Positions 36,904-46,657 of a stretch of DNA of 64,000 bases are shown here, one piece after another. The stretch lies in the NCBI GenBank assembly GCA_965116685.1, contig OZ220707.1:3691969-3755968 (forward strand), in the 5' to 3' direction. The notes beneath the pieces were generated by a model. The model saw nothing but the letters and a program-made list of their open reading frames with translations. It was not told the DNA's origin and made no database searches. Positions within the stretch are counted from its first letter, which is position 1, and each line of letters begins with the position of its first letter. Made by a program: the position numbers and the translations under genes. The stretch is from Bin80 sp965116685. Its GTDB lineage: Bacteria > Bacteroidota > Rhodothermia > Rhodothermales > Bin80.

Positions 36904-39651
36904 ATGCACAAGCTTTGGTGTCTCGTATTCTTGACCTGTCTTTGGTATATGCCTGCCTTGGGGCAGGGGAAAGTTGCCGGACACATAGAGGATGCAGGTA
37001 CCGGAGAAGAACTCATCGGGGTTGCGATTCTTATTGAGGGTGCGGGGCGTGGTACCACCACGGATGTGGAAGGGAATTATGTATTACTTAACCTGCGTCC
37101 CGGATCCTATACGCTCGTATATTCTTACATCGGCTACCAAAGCCAGCGCATCACAGATATCCAGGTCGCCAGTGGTCGGACGACCCGGATTGACGTTCAA
37201 CTCAATCAAGCCGTCATTGAAGGCGAAGAATTAATCGTTCAGGCGGAGCGCCCCCTGGTTCAAAAGGATCTGACGGCCTCCAGTAAAACGCTGATTGCCG
37301 AAGAGATTGAAGCACTTCCGGTGGAGAGCCTCTTCGGGGTCTTAGCCACAACCGCGGGCGTAACGACCGGAGCAAGTGGGGAGTTGCATGTACGCGGAGG
37401 ACGCAGTAATGAGATCTCCTATTTGGTGGATGGACTTGCCGTCAGTAATCCATTCAATACGAACGGGATCAATACACGTGTGGCCATTGATGCCATAGAA
37501 GAACTGACGGTGATCTCTGGCGCTTTCAACGCGGAATATGGGAAGGCAATGTCCGCAGTCGTCAACCTGGTGACCAAAGAGGGCGGAGAGAAATATGAAG
37601 GATCCATCACTGCTTACGGAGGAGACTATCTGACGCAAAATGACGACCTGTTCCTTTTGCCGAAAGGAATAAATCTCAATACCACGACCATAGAAGGGTC
37701 TCTGAGTGGCCCTGTTCCTGTGGGTCCCCGATTGCGATTCCTGGTTTCAGGGAGGTACGACAATAGCGACGGTCATCTGTACGGAATACGACAGCATTTG
37801 CCGAGCGACTCAGCGAATTTCAACAGCACCCCATGGTACTACGAAATCCATGGAAACCCCTGGTGGGATTACGCGGACAGTACGATCACCCTTCCCGATG
37901 GGAGTGTAGTTGGAGGGCGAGGGCTTGCACTTCCCGATGAGCGTGTAGCCATGAACCCGAGTGAGCGGTTCAATGTACTCTCAAAATTGACGGCTAGGCC
38001 AACGAACAACACACAATTAGAGTATTCCTATCTGATTGATAATAGCCAGGCGAAAGGATTCAGTTTTGGGTACAGGTATAATCCCGATGGGGTAGCGAGT
38101 AATCAGCGCCGGAATCAAAATCACAGTTTGCATTTTACGCATACTCTGAATACCCGAACATTCTACACCGTCAAGCTCTCTTGGGCCAAGGCTTCGTATG
38201 AGTATTTTCTCTATGAAGATCCATTTGATCCGCGTTACGTCAAGGATATTGGAGGGATTGGTGGGGGCAATGTCACCGGCTTTCCGGGAAACAATTATCT
38301 CTTTGGTGGGAACCAAAAATCCCATATCTACGAGGATTCTCAGTCCCTTCGCGGGAAGGCGGACGTTACGCGCCAGTTCGGGATCACGCACGAAGTGAAA
38401 ATGGGAGTCGAGGTTCAGCAGCATAGCCTGAGCCGTCAGAATTTTGTTGTACTCTACGATGGTAATCAGTATTTAGAACCCACGGTTGAGCCGGTAGATA
38501 ATCCTTCTCATGACCGTTATGATGACCAGAAAGTCCTCGAATTGAGCGCGTATGCGCAGGACAAGCTAGAATTCGACAACTTCATCATTAATGCAGGGTT
38601 GCGATTTGAGCGCTTTGATCCGAACGGCACCTATATCCCAGACCTGTTTAATCCCCAAGGAGAATTGGGCCAGGCATCAACCAAAAACTTACTACTTCCA
38701 CGCCTTGGAGTCTCGTTCCCGATCACCGAACGCGGGATCATTCATTTTTCCTACGGACACTTTGCGCAAATGCCTTCCTTGCGCAATCTGTATGTAAATC
38801 CAGAGTTTGAATTTCCCAAGGGGAGTGCGCCAACATTCGGAAACACAAACCTGCGCCCCGAACGAACCGTGCAATATGAGTTTGGCGTACAGCAGCAGAT
38901 TGGCGAGTTATTGGCAGTTCATTTGACGGGATATTTCAAAAACATACGAGACTACATGGCGCTGCAGTTGGTGCGCCATTCTACGATTGCCGGGGAAGAT
39001 CTTTACAATATTTACCTGAACAAGGCATACGCGAATGTGACCGGGCTTACCGTTTCCTTGACCAAGCGCCGGGCGCGTGACGGGTTTTTGTCTGCCACAC
39101 TGGATTACACGTTCCAGATTGCAGAAGGAAGTGATGATGATGCGAATAGATTTTTCTTTAATCGGTTATCTGGCCGGGAGAATGAGTTGGAGGTGGTTCC
39201 ACTGACTTTTGATCAACGCCATGTAATCTCTTCCACTGTGACTTTGTCGCGTTCCAGAAGACTGGGACTCTCGTTCAATGGTCAGTTCGCTACAGGCTAT
39301 CCATACTCACCGTTCATTCTGGATCAGAATGTAGACCTGCCCACACGCAGTGGGCGCAAGCCGGCGAAATTGGATATAGATGTACACCTGTTCAAGGAGT
39401 TTAACGTGATCAATGTACCGATTCGTGCCTTTGTGAAGGTCTTCAATCTATTGGATCGCTTGAACGAAAACTTTGTCTTTAACGATACGGGTCGTGCAAC
39501 CTATTCACTGTCAGCACAGCGGAACCTTCATGCCACGTGGGAACGGAATTACCATCTTCCGGGTGTTCATACCCTCGAAGAATATGATACACGGCCACAT
39601 TGGTACTCTTCTCCACGTCAGGTACGAGCCGGTCTAACGGTTTCCTTCTAA
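36904..39651 (+). CDS. TonB-dependent receptor with N-terminal carboxypeptidase-like regulatory domain
   Basis: This 915-residue protein has a signal peptide, an N-terminal CarboxypepD_reg-like beta-sandwich (about residues 22-105: AGHIEDAGTGEELIGVAI, GYQSQRITDIQVASG), then a plug (ASGELHVRGGRSNEISYLVDG, ISGAFNAEYGKAMSAVVN). A long beta-barrel follows (Oar-like rather than SusC-like, since no SusD partner is present). The C-terminal strand is YSSPRQVRAGLTVSF. Its stop overlaps the start of the next gene (TAATG), showing translational coupling with the T9SS cargo. The substrate is unknown. Confidence 0.9.
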   Translation: MHKLWCLVFLTCLWYMPALGQGKVAGHIEDAGTGEELIGVAILIEGAGRGTTTDVEGNYVLLNLRPGSYTLVYSYIGYQSQRITDIQVASGRTTRIDVQLNQAVIEGEELIVQAERPLVQKDLTASSKTLIAEEIEALPVESLFGVLATTAGVTTGASGELHVRGGRSNEISYLVDGLAVSNPFNTNGINTRVAIDAIEELTVISGAFNAEYGKAMSAVVNLVTKEGGEKYEGSITAYGGDYLTQNDDLFLLPKGINLNTTTIEGSLSGPVPVGPRLRFLVSGRYDNSDGHLYGIRQHLPSDSANFNSTPWYYEIHGNPWWDYADSTITLPDGSVVGGRGLALPDERVAMNPSERFNVLSKLTARPTNNTQLEYSYLIDNSQAKGFSFGYRYNPDGVASNQRRNQNHSLHFTHTLNTRTFYTVKLSWAKASYEYFLYEDPFDPRYVKDIGGIGGGNVTGFPGNNYLFGGNQKSHIYEDSQSLRGKADVTRQFGITHEVKMGVEVQQHSLSRQNFVVLYDGNQYLEPTVEPVDNPSHDRYDDQKVLELSAYAQDKLEFDNFIINAGLRFERFDPNGTYIPDLFNPQGELGQASTKNLLLPRLGVSFPITERGIIHFSYGHFAQMPSLRNLYVNPEFEFPKGSAPTFGNTNLRPERTVQYEFGVQQQIGELLAVHLTGYFKNIRDYMALQLVRHSTIAGEDLYNIYLNKAYANVTGLTVSLTKRRARDGFLSATLDYTFQIAEGSDDDANRFFFNRLSGRENELEVVPLTFDQRHVISSTVTLSRSRRLGLSFNGQFATGYPYSPFILDQNVDLPTRSGRKPAKLDIDVHLFKEFNVINVPIRAFVKVFNLLDRLNENFVFNDTGRATYSLSAQRNLHATWERNYHLPGVHTLEEYDTRPHWYSSPRQVRAGLTVSF

Positions 39652-42600
39652 TGAATCTTAGATTCGGGATTTCTTTGGTTCTGGGCCTTCTAGTTGCTAG
39701 TCAGGTCCATGCTCAACAAAACCAAACAGAGCGCTTGCGAGGCTGGGATCAGCATGAAGTCAATGCATGGCTCACCAACCTGGGTAAGATACCCTTTCGA
39801 ACAGGAGCCAATCAGGATTGTGAAGAAGGGCTTACCAACCGCCGGGATGCCATCTTGAATGGCAACCGGATCACCACGCAGATCTTCAACTTTGGGTCAA
39901 TCTCCGCTCCCGGCAATACGATCACAGATATTGTATGGAATGGTCTCGGCTATGGCTATGAGTTCGGGCCTTTGGTTGCAGCGGAAATCGTTGACACGTA
40001 TCGGGAAGACGGGCGTGCCCGGGATCCTCAGAGCGTTCCCTTGCAAGATGACAACGGCAGGCCGGTTCTGGATGAGAACGGGAATCAGGTATATGTGATG
40101 CGGATTGTTTCGGATGGCCTGGTTTCCAATGGTGGGGAAATCTCGCCGGATGGCTCTACGTATTGGGGTTGGCAACCTATATCATGTGCGGAGCCCGTCG
40201 GGAGCTTCGCAGGACTACAGGTCGTGAACCCCCAATCCATCAAGATCCCGACGAACGATGACTCGGATAGTGATCTGGATGGGAAGCCGGATTCATGGCC
40301 GGACGACTGGTACAATGAATCTTTGGAGCAGTACCTGTGGCCCGGTGCACTCCAACAGGGTGCATCCAATGCGGATAAGGAGACACTCTACTTTATGAAT
40401 GACTATAACAATAGCGAGTTCAGCTATTGGCCCTTCCCCAGTGACAGTACGAAGAGAGGCTTGGGGCTGGAAGTGGAAGTTCGGTTGTACCAGTGGGCAA
40501 ACCCTTTGGCAGAAGATGTGATCTTTTTGATCTACAAGATCACGAATAAAAGTGAGAAGGACCTTGATAAAGTGATCTTTGGAATGTGGGGGGACCCGCA
40601 TGTGGGAGGCCCAAATGACTGGCCGGATGACTGGGCGTTCTATGACGAAAATCTCAATATGGTTTTTGCATGGGACGATGATGGTCGCAGTGATATTGCG
40701 GGGCGTGTACCGGGGTATTTTGGATATAAATTCCTGGAAAGTCCAGGTGTTGATGATGATGGCATTGACAATGACGATGACGGGCTTGTTGATGAATCAT
40801 GGACGGATGGGATTGATAATGATGGAGATTGGAATCCCGACCTTGATGATGTTGGTGTAGATGGCATTCCAGGTACCGGCGATGAGGGAGAGGGTGACGG
40901 GGTGCCGACTGCAGGAGATCAGTTTGATATTACGAAGCCTGGAGAGCCGAATTTTGAATTCACGGATATTGATGAAAGTGATCAGTTCGGACTCACTTCT
41001 TTTGCGTCCCCACCGTTTGCAGGAAATCGAGTCAGCAATGATGAGCGTGTATGGGGATTTGTTCAGCCTGGACGATTTGATGTTGTGCCAACCACGCCGG
41101 GAGATTATGTATTTCTCTATGGATCGGGGTCATTTGGGCTTCGGGCCGGAGCGACCAAACGATTTTCAATCGCGCTGATTGTTGGCCAAAATCGGCAAGA
41201 CTTACGGCTCAATGCAAATATAGCCCAACAGATCTACGATGTGGGTTATGTCTTTGCGAAACCGCCACAGAAACCGACGCTCCGGGCAGTGCCGGGGGAT
41301 AAGAAGGTTACACTGTATTGGGACGATATGGCGGAGGGATCCGTGGATCCGCTCACACGAGAGAGTGACTTTGAAGGTTATGTGGTCTATCGCTCAACCG
41401 ATCATGAGTTCTCCGATCAGCAGACCATTACGGACATCAATGGAAGTAATTTTCTTTTCACGCCGCTCAAGACAGCACTCGGGGTAGATGCTCGGTTTGA
41501 TTTGGACAATGGCTTAAATGGCCCCAGTCCGATTCCATTCCCCGGTCGAGGTGTAAGCTATGACTTGGGTGATGATACGGGACTCTTCCATACGTTTGCC
41601 GACTCCAATAATGTCGTTAACGGACAGACGTACTATTATTCGGTCGCGGCTTATGATCGCGGATTCGCAGGTGCAGCCGGGGATGCATTCGCGAATGGAA
41701 TTCCACCAAGTGAGACCAGCAAAACCATCACGTACGATCCAACGACGGATCAATATATTTTTGATGTAAATACGACTTCGGTGGTACCAGGGCCCAGAGT
41801 AGCTGGCTATGTTTCTGCGTCTGCACTGGATCCGTCTGGCTTAGCCCATAGCAGTGGACATGCAACCGGTGCAATCGTCATCAATGTAGTTGACGAATTG
41901 GCAGTCAGGGATAATCAGGCCTATCGTATTGAGTTTGATGAAACCGATGCGGGGATCGCGTATTCGGTCATCAACGAGGGGCCGGTCACGGCAATCATTC
42001 GGGCAGCGCCTGGGAAAAGTCAAAGCACGTTATATCAGAATATTGTCGAGAATTCTGTAGAGCTTCGAACCGAAGATGGCCGACTTTTGATACGGGATAC
42101 CGATTACAGCGTGAATGGTCGCTTAGGGACCGTCAATATAAATCCGAGCGCAGGGATTCGTGCCGGGGAAGAGTTGATGGTATCTTTTCAATACGCACCT
42201 ATTTTTGAAAGCAGGCATCTGCAGAGCGAAGAAGCCAACATTGTATTTGAAGGACTTCATATTTTTGTACAGGATGATCCCTTGGAATTTGATGTGGAAG
42301 CTTCTGGATGGGTTGGTAACAGCACAGACATTCCCTACCGATTCCAGCAGGCAAGCACTGGTCCTGGACGTAGAATTCAACCCTTCGACTATGAGGTCAG
42401 GTTTGCAGATTCTCCAATCGGGACTGGTTTCAATAACAATATCCCGATTCCATTTGAGGTTGTCAATGTAACCCAAGCCAATCTCCCAATCCAGATATTC
42501 GTTCCAGATAACAATCGGAATGGGGTATGGGACGTAAATGAACGAATTGTATTTCTGGAACAACTAGAGGGGGGACTGACGGCTACCTGGGAGGTCCGTA

Positions 42601-43049
42601 TGGATGATATTGGTACAACCCCGCAGGATGGGGACGTACTTTTTGTTGCCACACGAAAGCCATTTTCGGAAGGAGATCAGTATACGTTTCGCACCGTTGC
42701 AGCAGGAACAGACGAAACCCTGGCTGCTCAGGAATTGCAGGATATTTATGTGGTTCCGAATCCATATGTTGCCACTTCGGCCTTTGAGCCTCGCAATCCG
42801 ATTGCGCGTACCGAACGGGGTGAACGAAGGTTGTATTTTGCGAATGTGCCCAAACAATGTACCATCCGCATTTATACCTTGGCAGGGGAGTTGGTGGAGA
42901 CACTCTATCATGACACGACATTAGATAATGGGAAAGTGTTTTGGGATATGCGAACCAAGGACAATATGAATCTGGCGTATGGTCTCTATATCTTCCATGT
43001 AGATAGTCCAGTCGGATCCTATATCGGGAAATTCGCCGTAATCAAGTAA
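39651..43049 (+). CDS. Large T9SS-type secreted protein with acidic, calcium-loop-like section
   Basis: This 1132-residue protein begins MNLRFGISLVLGLLVASQVHAQ (signal peptide); the in-frame upstream start at 39600 would lie within the receptor gene. It has no named enzymatic domain that I recognise. Residues about 360-420 are extremely acidic (PGVDDDGIDNDDDGL, DGIDNDGDWNPDLDD), suggestive of calcium-binding dockerin/EF-type loops. A fibronectin type III-like segment lies near 540-600 (KPTLRAVPGDKKVTLYWDD, EGYVVYRSTD). The end (VPNPYVATSAF, CTIRIYTLAGELVETL, YGLYIFHV) is a T9SS sorting domain. Its coupling to the upstream receptor and downstream PorV-like gene suggests one assembly unit. Confidence 0.85.
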   Translation: MNLRFGISLVLGLLVASQVHAQQNQTERLRGWDQHEVNAWLTNLGKIPFRTGANQDCEEGLTNRRDAILNGNRITTQIFNFGSISAPGNTITDIVWNGLGYGYEFGPLVAAEIVDTYREDGRARDPQSVPLQDDNGRPVLDENGNQVYVMRIVSDGLVSNGGEISPDGSTYWGWQPISCAEPVGSFAGLQVVNPQSIKIPTNDDSDSDLDGKPDSWPDDWYNESLEQYLWPGALQQGASNADKETLYFMNDYNNSEFSYWPFPSDSTKRGLGLEVEVRLYQWANPLAEDVIFLIYKITNKSEKDLDKVIFGMWGDPHVGGPNDWPDDWAFYDENLNMVFAWDDDGRSDIAGRVPGYFGYKFLESPGVDDDGIDNDDDGLVDESWTDGIDNDGDWNPDLDDVGVDGIPGTGDEGEGDGVPTAGDQFDITKPGEPNFEFTDIDESDQFGLTSFASPPFAGNRVSNDERVWGFVQPGRFDVVPTTPGDYVFLYGSGSFGLRAGATKRFSIALIVGQNRQDLRLNANIAQQIYDVGYVFAKPPQKPTLRAVPGDKKVTLYWDDMAEGSVDPLTRESDFEGYVVYRSTDHEFSDQQTITDINGSNFLFTPLKTALGVDARFDLDNGLNGPSPIPFPGRGVSYDLGDDTGLFHTFADSNNVVNGQTYYYSVAAYDRGFAGAAGDAFANGIPPSETSKTITYDPTTDQYIFDVNTTSVVPGPRVAGYVSASALDPSGLAHSSGHATGAIVINVVDELAVRDNQAYRIEFDETDAGIAYSVINEGPVTAIIRAAPGKSQSTLYQNIVENSVELRTEDGRLLIRDTDYSVNGRLGTVNINPSAGIRAGEELMVSFQYAPIFESRHLQSEEANIVFEGLHIFVQDDPLEFDVEASGWVGNSTDIPYRFQQASTGPGRRIQPFDYEVRFADSPIGTGFNNNIPIPFEVVNVTQANLPIQIFVPDNNRNGVWDVNERIVFLEQLEGGLTATWEVRMDDIGTTPQDGDVLFVATRKPFSEGDQYTFRTVAAGTDETLAAQELQDIYVVPNPYVATSAFEPRNPIARTERGERRLYFANVPKQCTIRIYTLAGELVETLYHDTTLDNGKVFWDMRTKDNMNLAYGLYIFHVDSPVGSYIGKFAVIK

Positions 43050-43056
43050 ATCTCCC

Positions 43057-44106
43057 ATGGCAAAGTCCATCTGTGTGCTTGTTGTGCTTCTGGGGATGTT
43101 CGCCAAGGGTTTGGTCATGGCGCAGGATGACCCTGCTTCACTTGAAGAAGGAACCATTACCCGTGTTGGAACCACTGCCGCCCAATTCTTGAAATTAGGT
43201 GCAGGGGCCCGCGCGATCTCCCTCGGTGGTGCCTATGTGGCGGAAGCGAGTGATATGAGTGCAGTGTATTGGAACCCTGCGGGGTTTGCGCGGCTTTCAG
43301 GCAGTCACCTGCAACTGAGTAATACCCGGTATTTGGCGGATATTAACTACAACTTTGTCGCGTTTGGTACGACAGTGGATCCGGTTGGATCTATAGGACT
43401 CTCACTGCTGATGGTGGATAGCGGAGACATGGCTGTTCGTACAGAGATGGAGCCCGAGGGGACGGGAGAACAGTTTAATGCCCTCAGTTTTGCACTTCAG
43501 CTCACTTATGCCCGGAATCTAAGCGATCAATTTTCGATCGGTGGGAGCTTGAAGTTTGTTCAGGAACGCATCTGGCACAGCAAAGCCTCCTCTATCGCCT
43601 TTGATGTAGGGACATTATTTACCACACCATTTGAAAGCCTCCGTCTTGGGGCCAGTATGTCTAACCTGGGTCCCAAAATGCGCATGGATGGGCGGGATAT
43701 ACTTTTCAGCGAAGATCCGAGTCCGAATACGATAGGAACCGCTGAGATCGTCAATGCGCAGTACCGCATGGATGGATTCTCCATGCCTTTAATCTTTCGA
43801 GTGGGCTTAGCTTGGGATGCGATGGATACCGGAACCCATCGTATACTCATTACGACCGATGCGGCGCATCCCAACGATAATGCAGAGTATGTGAATGCGG
43901 GTGCAGAGTATAGCTTTCGGGACCTTATTGCATTCAGGGCTGGGTATCGAAACCTGTTTGAGCCCGATACCGAACAGGGATTGACCGCAGGCGGTAGCCT
44001 CATGATTCGTATCAATAGGGATCTGGCAACAAGGTTTGATTATGCGTATGCTGACTTCGGGCGCCTGACACAAACCCATTGGTTCACCTTCAATCTTTCC
44101 TTTTAG
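43057..44106 (+). CDS. PorV/PorQ family outer-membrane protein
   Basis: This 349-residue protein has a signal peptide (ending near GLVMAQD), the PorV/Q start AAQFLKLGAGARAISLGGAYVA and SAVYWNPAGFARLSG, followed by beta-barrel strands to the C-terminal FTFNLSF. PorV (LptO) ferries T9SS cargo from the translocon to the attachment complex. Sitting between two T9SS cargo genes, it probably serves them, although it could be a paralog dedicated to one locus. It starts 7 nt after the upstream stop. Confidence 0.9.
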   Translation: MAKSICVLVVLLGMFAKGLVMAQDDPASLEEGTITRVGTTAAQFLKLGAGARAISLGGAYVAEASDMSAVYWNPAGFARLSGSHLQLSNTRYLADINYNFVAFGTTVDPVGSIGLSLLMVDSGDMAVRTEMEPEGTGEQFNALSFALQLTYARNLSDQFSIGGSLKFVQERIWHSKASSIAFDVGTLFTTPFESLRLGASMSNLGPKMRMDGRDILFSEDPSPNTIGTAEIVNAQYRMDGFSMPLIFRVGLAWDAMDTGTHRILITTDAAHPNDNAEYVNAGAEYSFRDLIAFRAGYRNLFEPDTEQGLTAGGSLMIRINRDLATRFDYAYADFGRLTQTHWFTFNLSF

Positions 44107-44111
44107 AATTA

Positions 44112-45737
44112 ATGCGGTCATGGTCTCTCTGCCTTCTTTTTCTATTTTCTTTTGTAACAACAGCCCGGGCACAGCTTCTGCATGATATTATTCATGCAGA
44201 AATTGAGCTTCAACCATCCGAGACTACGTTTGCAGGTAAGACCTCCACAGTGAGTGTTGCCAGCCAGGATCTCACCACCGAGTTTACCGGAATTGCCCTG
44301 CAGGGGTTCACGGCCAGTGACTCTCTATCTGGTTATATCCGATTTCTTGAACAGGAGATCTGGGGAGAATGGCAGGCGCTCTACATTGTCCGCAGCGCCA
44401 CCGATAATGCGTTTCTTGCGGCATACCGGAGCGATCGTATTCTTGCGGCATCCAGATTCGAACTTCGTTTCGAAGTGGATTCATCTCATGAGTTGCACAT
44501 ATTGAGTGCAGGCACATTTGATCAGCGCCTGGATGATGAGGGTGGGGTTGATCAATCATCCCACAAGATTGAGGATAGCGATGGTTTTTTGATTCGAGCG
44601 CCTCATATTCGTCGACGTACGGAATGGAGAGCACAGCCATTCCGAGGCACTCCGATACCCCTGAACCGCCCAAGTTATGATTATATGACCTTGCATCATA
44701 CTGCAGGGTTTGCAGCGACGACACTTGCAGAGGGATTGGAGCAGGTTCGTCGGATTCAGGATTTTCACCAGAATGGTCGTGGATGGAGCGATATTGGATA
44801 CCAGTTCCTCATGGATCAGGAGGGGCGCCTGTATCAGGGACGCCCATTTTTGAATGAATCAGCCTCTTTTGATCAGGGACCACGTTTGGCTCACGGTGCA
44901 CATGCGGGAGGGGCAAATACAGGGAATATTGGGATTTCCTTAATGGGATGTTATCACCCTCCAGAAGGTGCAGGGTGTCGTGATGCAATGACATCTTCGG
45001 CGATTGATTCGTTGGTGGCCACCTTTGGCTTTATGTCTGAGCGTTATGATGTGTCTCCGGATAATATGCGGGGGCATCGTGATTTTGGAAGTACCTCATG
45101 CCCGGGGGATAATAATTATCAGATGCTTTCAGACTTTATGCTGAAAGTAGAAGATCTGCTTTTGAGAGGCAATAGTCTATTGGGAGGGGGAACCATCATT
45201 GCTCGACTAAATCAATCGGGTATTGTAGGGCTCAAGTGGGAATTTACCGCAGATTACGGTATTGATGAATTCGTGATACAGCGGCGTGAAAAAGATGAAA
45301 GTGTCGTAGAGATCACCAGAGGTGAAGGTGCTGTTGACGGAAGCACGATTGACCTTCCTAGTGTGGGGCAACATATCTACGAACTCGTAGCTCTAAGCGA
45401 GAGTGGCCAGCAGCAGAGGCTCGCAATTGATGAAATTTCTGTCGGGCCCGAGGTCGAAAATGTTTTGGCACAATCCTTTCCGAACCCAACGTCCGATAAA
45501 ACTACGATCAGATACTTTCTCGAAGGAGAGTCAGGTGTCGTTTCTGTGGAGGTCTTTGACCTTACCGGCCGAGTAGTGATGACCGGAGAAAATCAGCACA
45601 GGGACTCCGGGCAGTGGTATGTCACAACCTTGGATGCATCCACCTTGCCGGGTGGGGTCTATCTTTACAGAATCCTGGTTGACGGATTTGCTTCTACGGT
45701 CTTCAAGGCGACGAAGCCGTTGATTGTCCTTCGGTAG
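44112..45737 (+). CDS. N-acetylmuramoyl-L-alanine amidase with T9SS sorting domain
   Basis: The 541-residue protein has a signal peptide (MRSWSLCLLFLFSFVTTARAQ), an N-terminal beta domain, and an amidase_2/PGRP domain at about residues 180-350. The motifs are TLHHTAGFA (zinc His), FHQNGRGWSDIGYQFLMDQ, NTGNIGISLMGCY and GHRDFGSTSCPG (zinc His/Cys). The C-terminus is a T9SS sorting domain (SFPNPTSDKTTIRYFL, VEVFDLTGRVVM, LPGGVYLYRILVDG). The enzyme would cut the amide bond between muramic acid and L-alanine in peptidoglycan. Sorting across the outer membrane suggests action on foreign cell walls or external murein. The ATG at 44112 is preferred over the upstream in-frame start that would overlap the PorV gene. 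Confidence 0.9.
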   Translation: MRSWSLCLLFLFSFVTTARAQLLHDIIHAEIELQPSETTFAGKTSTVSVASQDLTTEFTGIALQGFTASDSLSGYIRFLEQEIWGEWQALYIVRSATDNAFLAAYRSDRILAASRFELRFEVDSSHELHILSAGTFDQRLDDEGGVDQSSHKIEDSDGFLIRAPHIRRRTEWRAQPFRGTPIPLNRPSYDYMTLHHTAGFAATTLAEGLEQVRRIQDFHQNGRGWSDIGYQFLMDQEGRLYQGRPFLNESASFDQGPRLAHGAHAGGANTGNIGISLMGCYHPPEGAGCRDAMTSSAIDSLVATFGFMSERYDVSPDNMRGHRDFGSTSCPGDNNYQMLSDFMLKVEDLLLRGNSLLGGGTIIARLNQSGIVGLKWEFTADYGIDEFVIQRREKDESVVEITRGEGAVDGSTIDLPSVGQHIYELVALSESGQQQRLAIDEISVGPEVENVLAQSFPNPTSDKTTIRYFLEGESGVVSVEVFDLTGRVVMTGENQHRDSGQWYVTTLDASTLPGGVYLYRILVDGFASTVFKATKPLIVLR

Positions 45738-46506
45738 CTCCGTAGACTCTACGGACCCGTGCACGGTAGTCATCAAAGCACTCATCAAATCTGGCCGCAG
45801 ATGCCTCACTGCCGATATGGTAACTGCTCGTTAATACAATCGGTGGCATGCCACGGTCGGTGAGCTTCTGAGCAACTAGACATTTTAGGCTGTTGACCAG
45901 AAGTGCTACTCCGACGGTAGACCCTGGCCCGATGGGGTCAGGATGTCCATCTACACGAACCATTGCATCACCTGCAGGCACGCAGTTATCAAGGATAACA
46001 TCAGCCAGATCCGTGAGCCGCTTCCCGCTACTGTGCCGGGTACCGGAAGCATTACAATGCGCTTTGGAGACGACCGCAATGAGCGGCAGGTTTCTGGCTT
46101 TGGCTTCCAATGCCACCTCAACGACAACTTCATTGACGCCACTATTGGAAAACACTATGAAGCTGTCTGGAGGTTCAAGGATAAAGTTGCGAAGGATCGT
46201 TTTTCCCAGACCCTCAACACGTTCAAGAAAAATAGCTTGGCGCTGGCCATTTGCCCCCACGACTTGATTATGATAGGTGAGAGACAGCTCTACAATTGGA
46301 TGAAACCCTGGAAAACTACCATAGCGGGGAAACACTTCTTCAACCCCCATACGAGAATGGCCGGACCCAAAGAGATGCACCAGACCACCTCCCGCAATGC
46401 TTTGTGTGCAGATATCCGCCGCTTTTTCCAAGGCATCCATTTGACTGGTACAGATTCGTTCCAGCACACGGCTGGCCTTGTTCAGATAGGCTTGGGCAGG
46501 ATTCAT
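45703..46506 (-). CDS. SIS-domain phosphosugar-binding protein (UPF0309-like)
   Basis: This 267-residue protein has the SIS sugar-isomerase fold: VHLFGSGHSRMGVEE near residue 40, FIVFSNSGVNEVVVEVALEAKARNLPLIAV near residue 120, and a C-terminal helical part. It resembles UPF0309 proteins, of unknown substrate (perhaps amino-sugar or muramic acid phosphates). Its 3' end overlaps the convergent amidase gene by 35 nt. A MITE-like palindrome lies 15 nt upstream of the start. Confidence 0.88.
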   Translation of the reverse strand: MNPAQAYLNKASRVLERICTSQMDALEKAADICTQSIAGGGLVHLFGSGHSRMGVEEVFPRYGSFPGFHPIVELSLTYHNQVVGANGQRQAIFLERVEGLGKTILRNFILEPPDSFIVFSNSGVNEVVVEVALEAKARNLPLIAVVSKAHCNASGTRHSSGKRLTDLADVILDNCVPAGDAMVRVDGHPDPIGPGSTVGVALLVNSLKCLVAQKLTDRGMPPIVLTSSYHIGSEASAARFDECFDDYRARVRRVYGATEGQSTASSP

Positions 46507-46520
46507 TCAAATTGTATTTT

Positions 46521-46643
46521 GAGGGGATTATCGCGGATACTTGCCATCTCTTGACATACCTCGTATGATGTAGGATTTTTCTTGTTTCCCTATGACCTAG
46601 GCAACTGCTAACGAAATGTCAAGTATCCGCGATAATCCCTCCC
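46521..46643. repeat. MITE-like palindromic element
   Basis: A 20-bp perfect inverted repeat, GGGATTATCGCGGATACTTG at 46524-46543 and its complement at 46620-46639, bounds a 76-bp centre. The similarity continues a few bases inwards (ACTTGCCAT against ACTTGACAT). The element has no coding potential. It resembles the ends of a non-autonomous transposon; no target duplication is certain. Confidence 0.7.
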
Positions 46644-46657
46644 CTTAATTTGTAATT

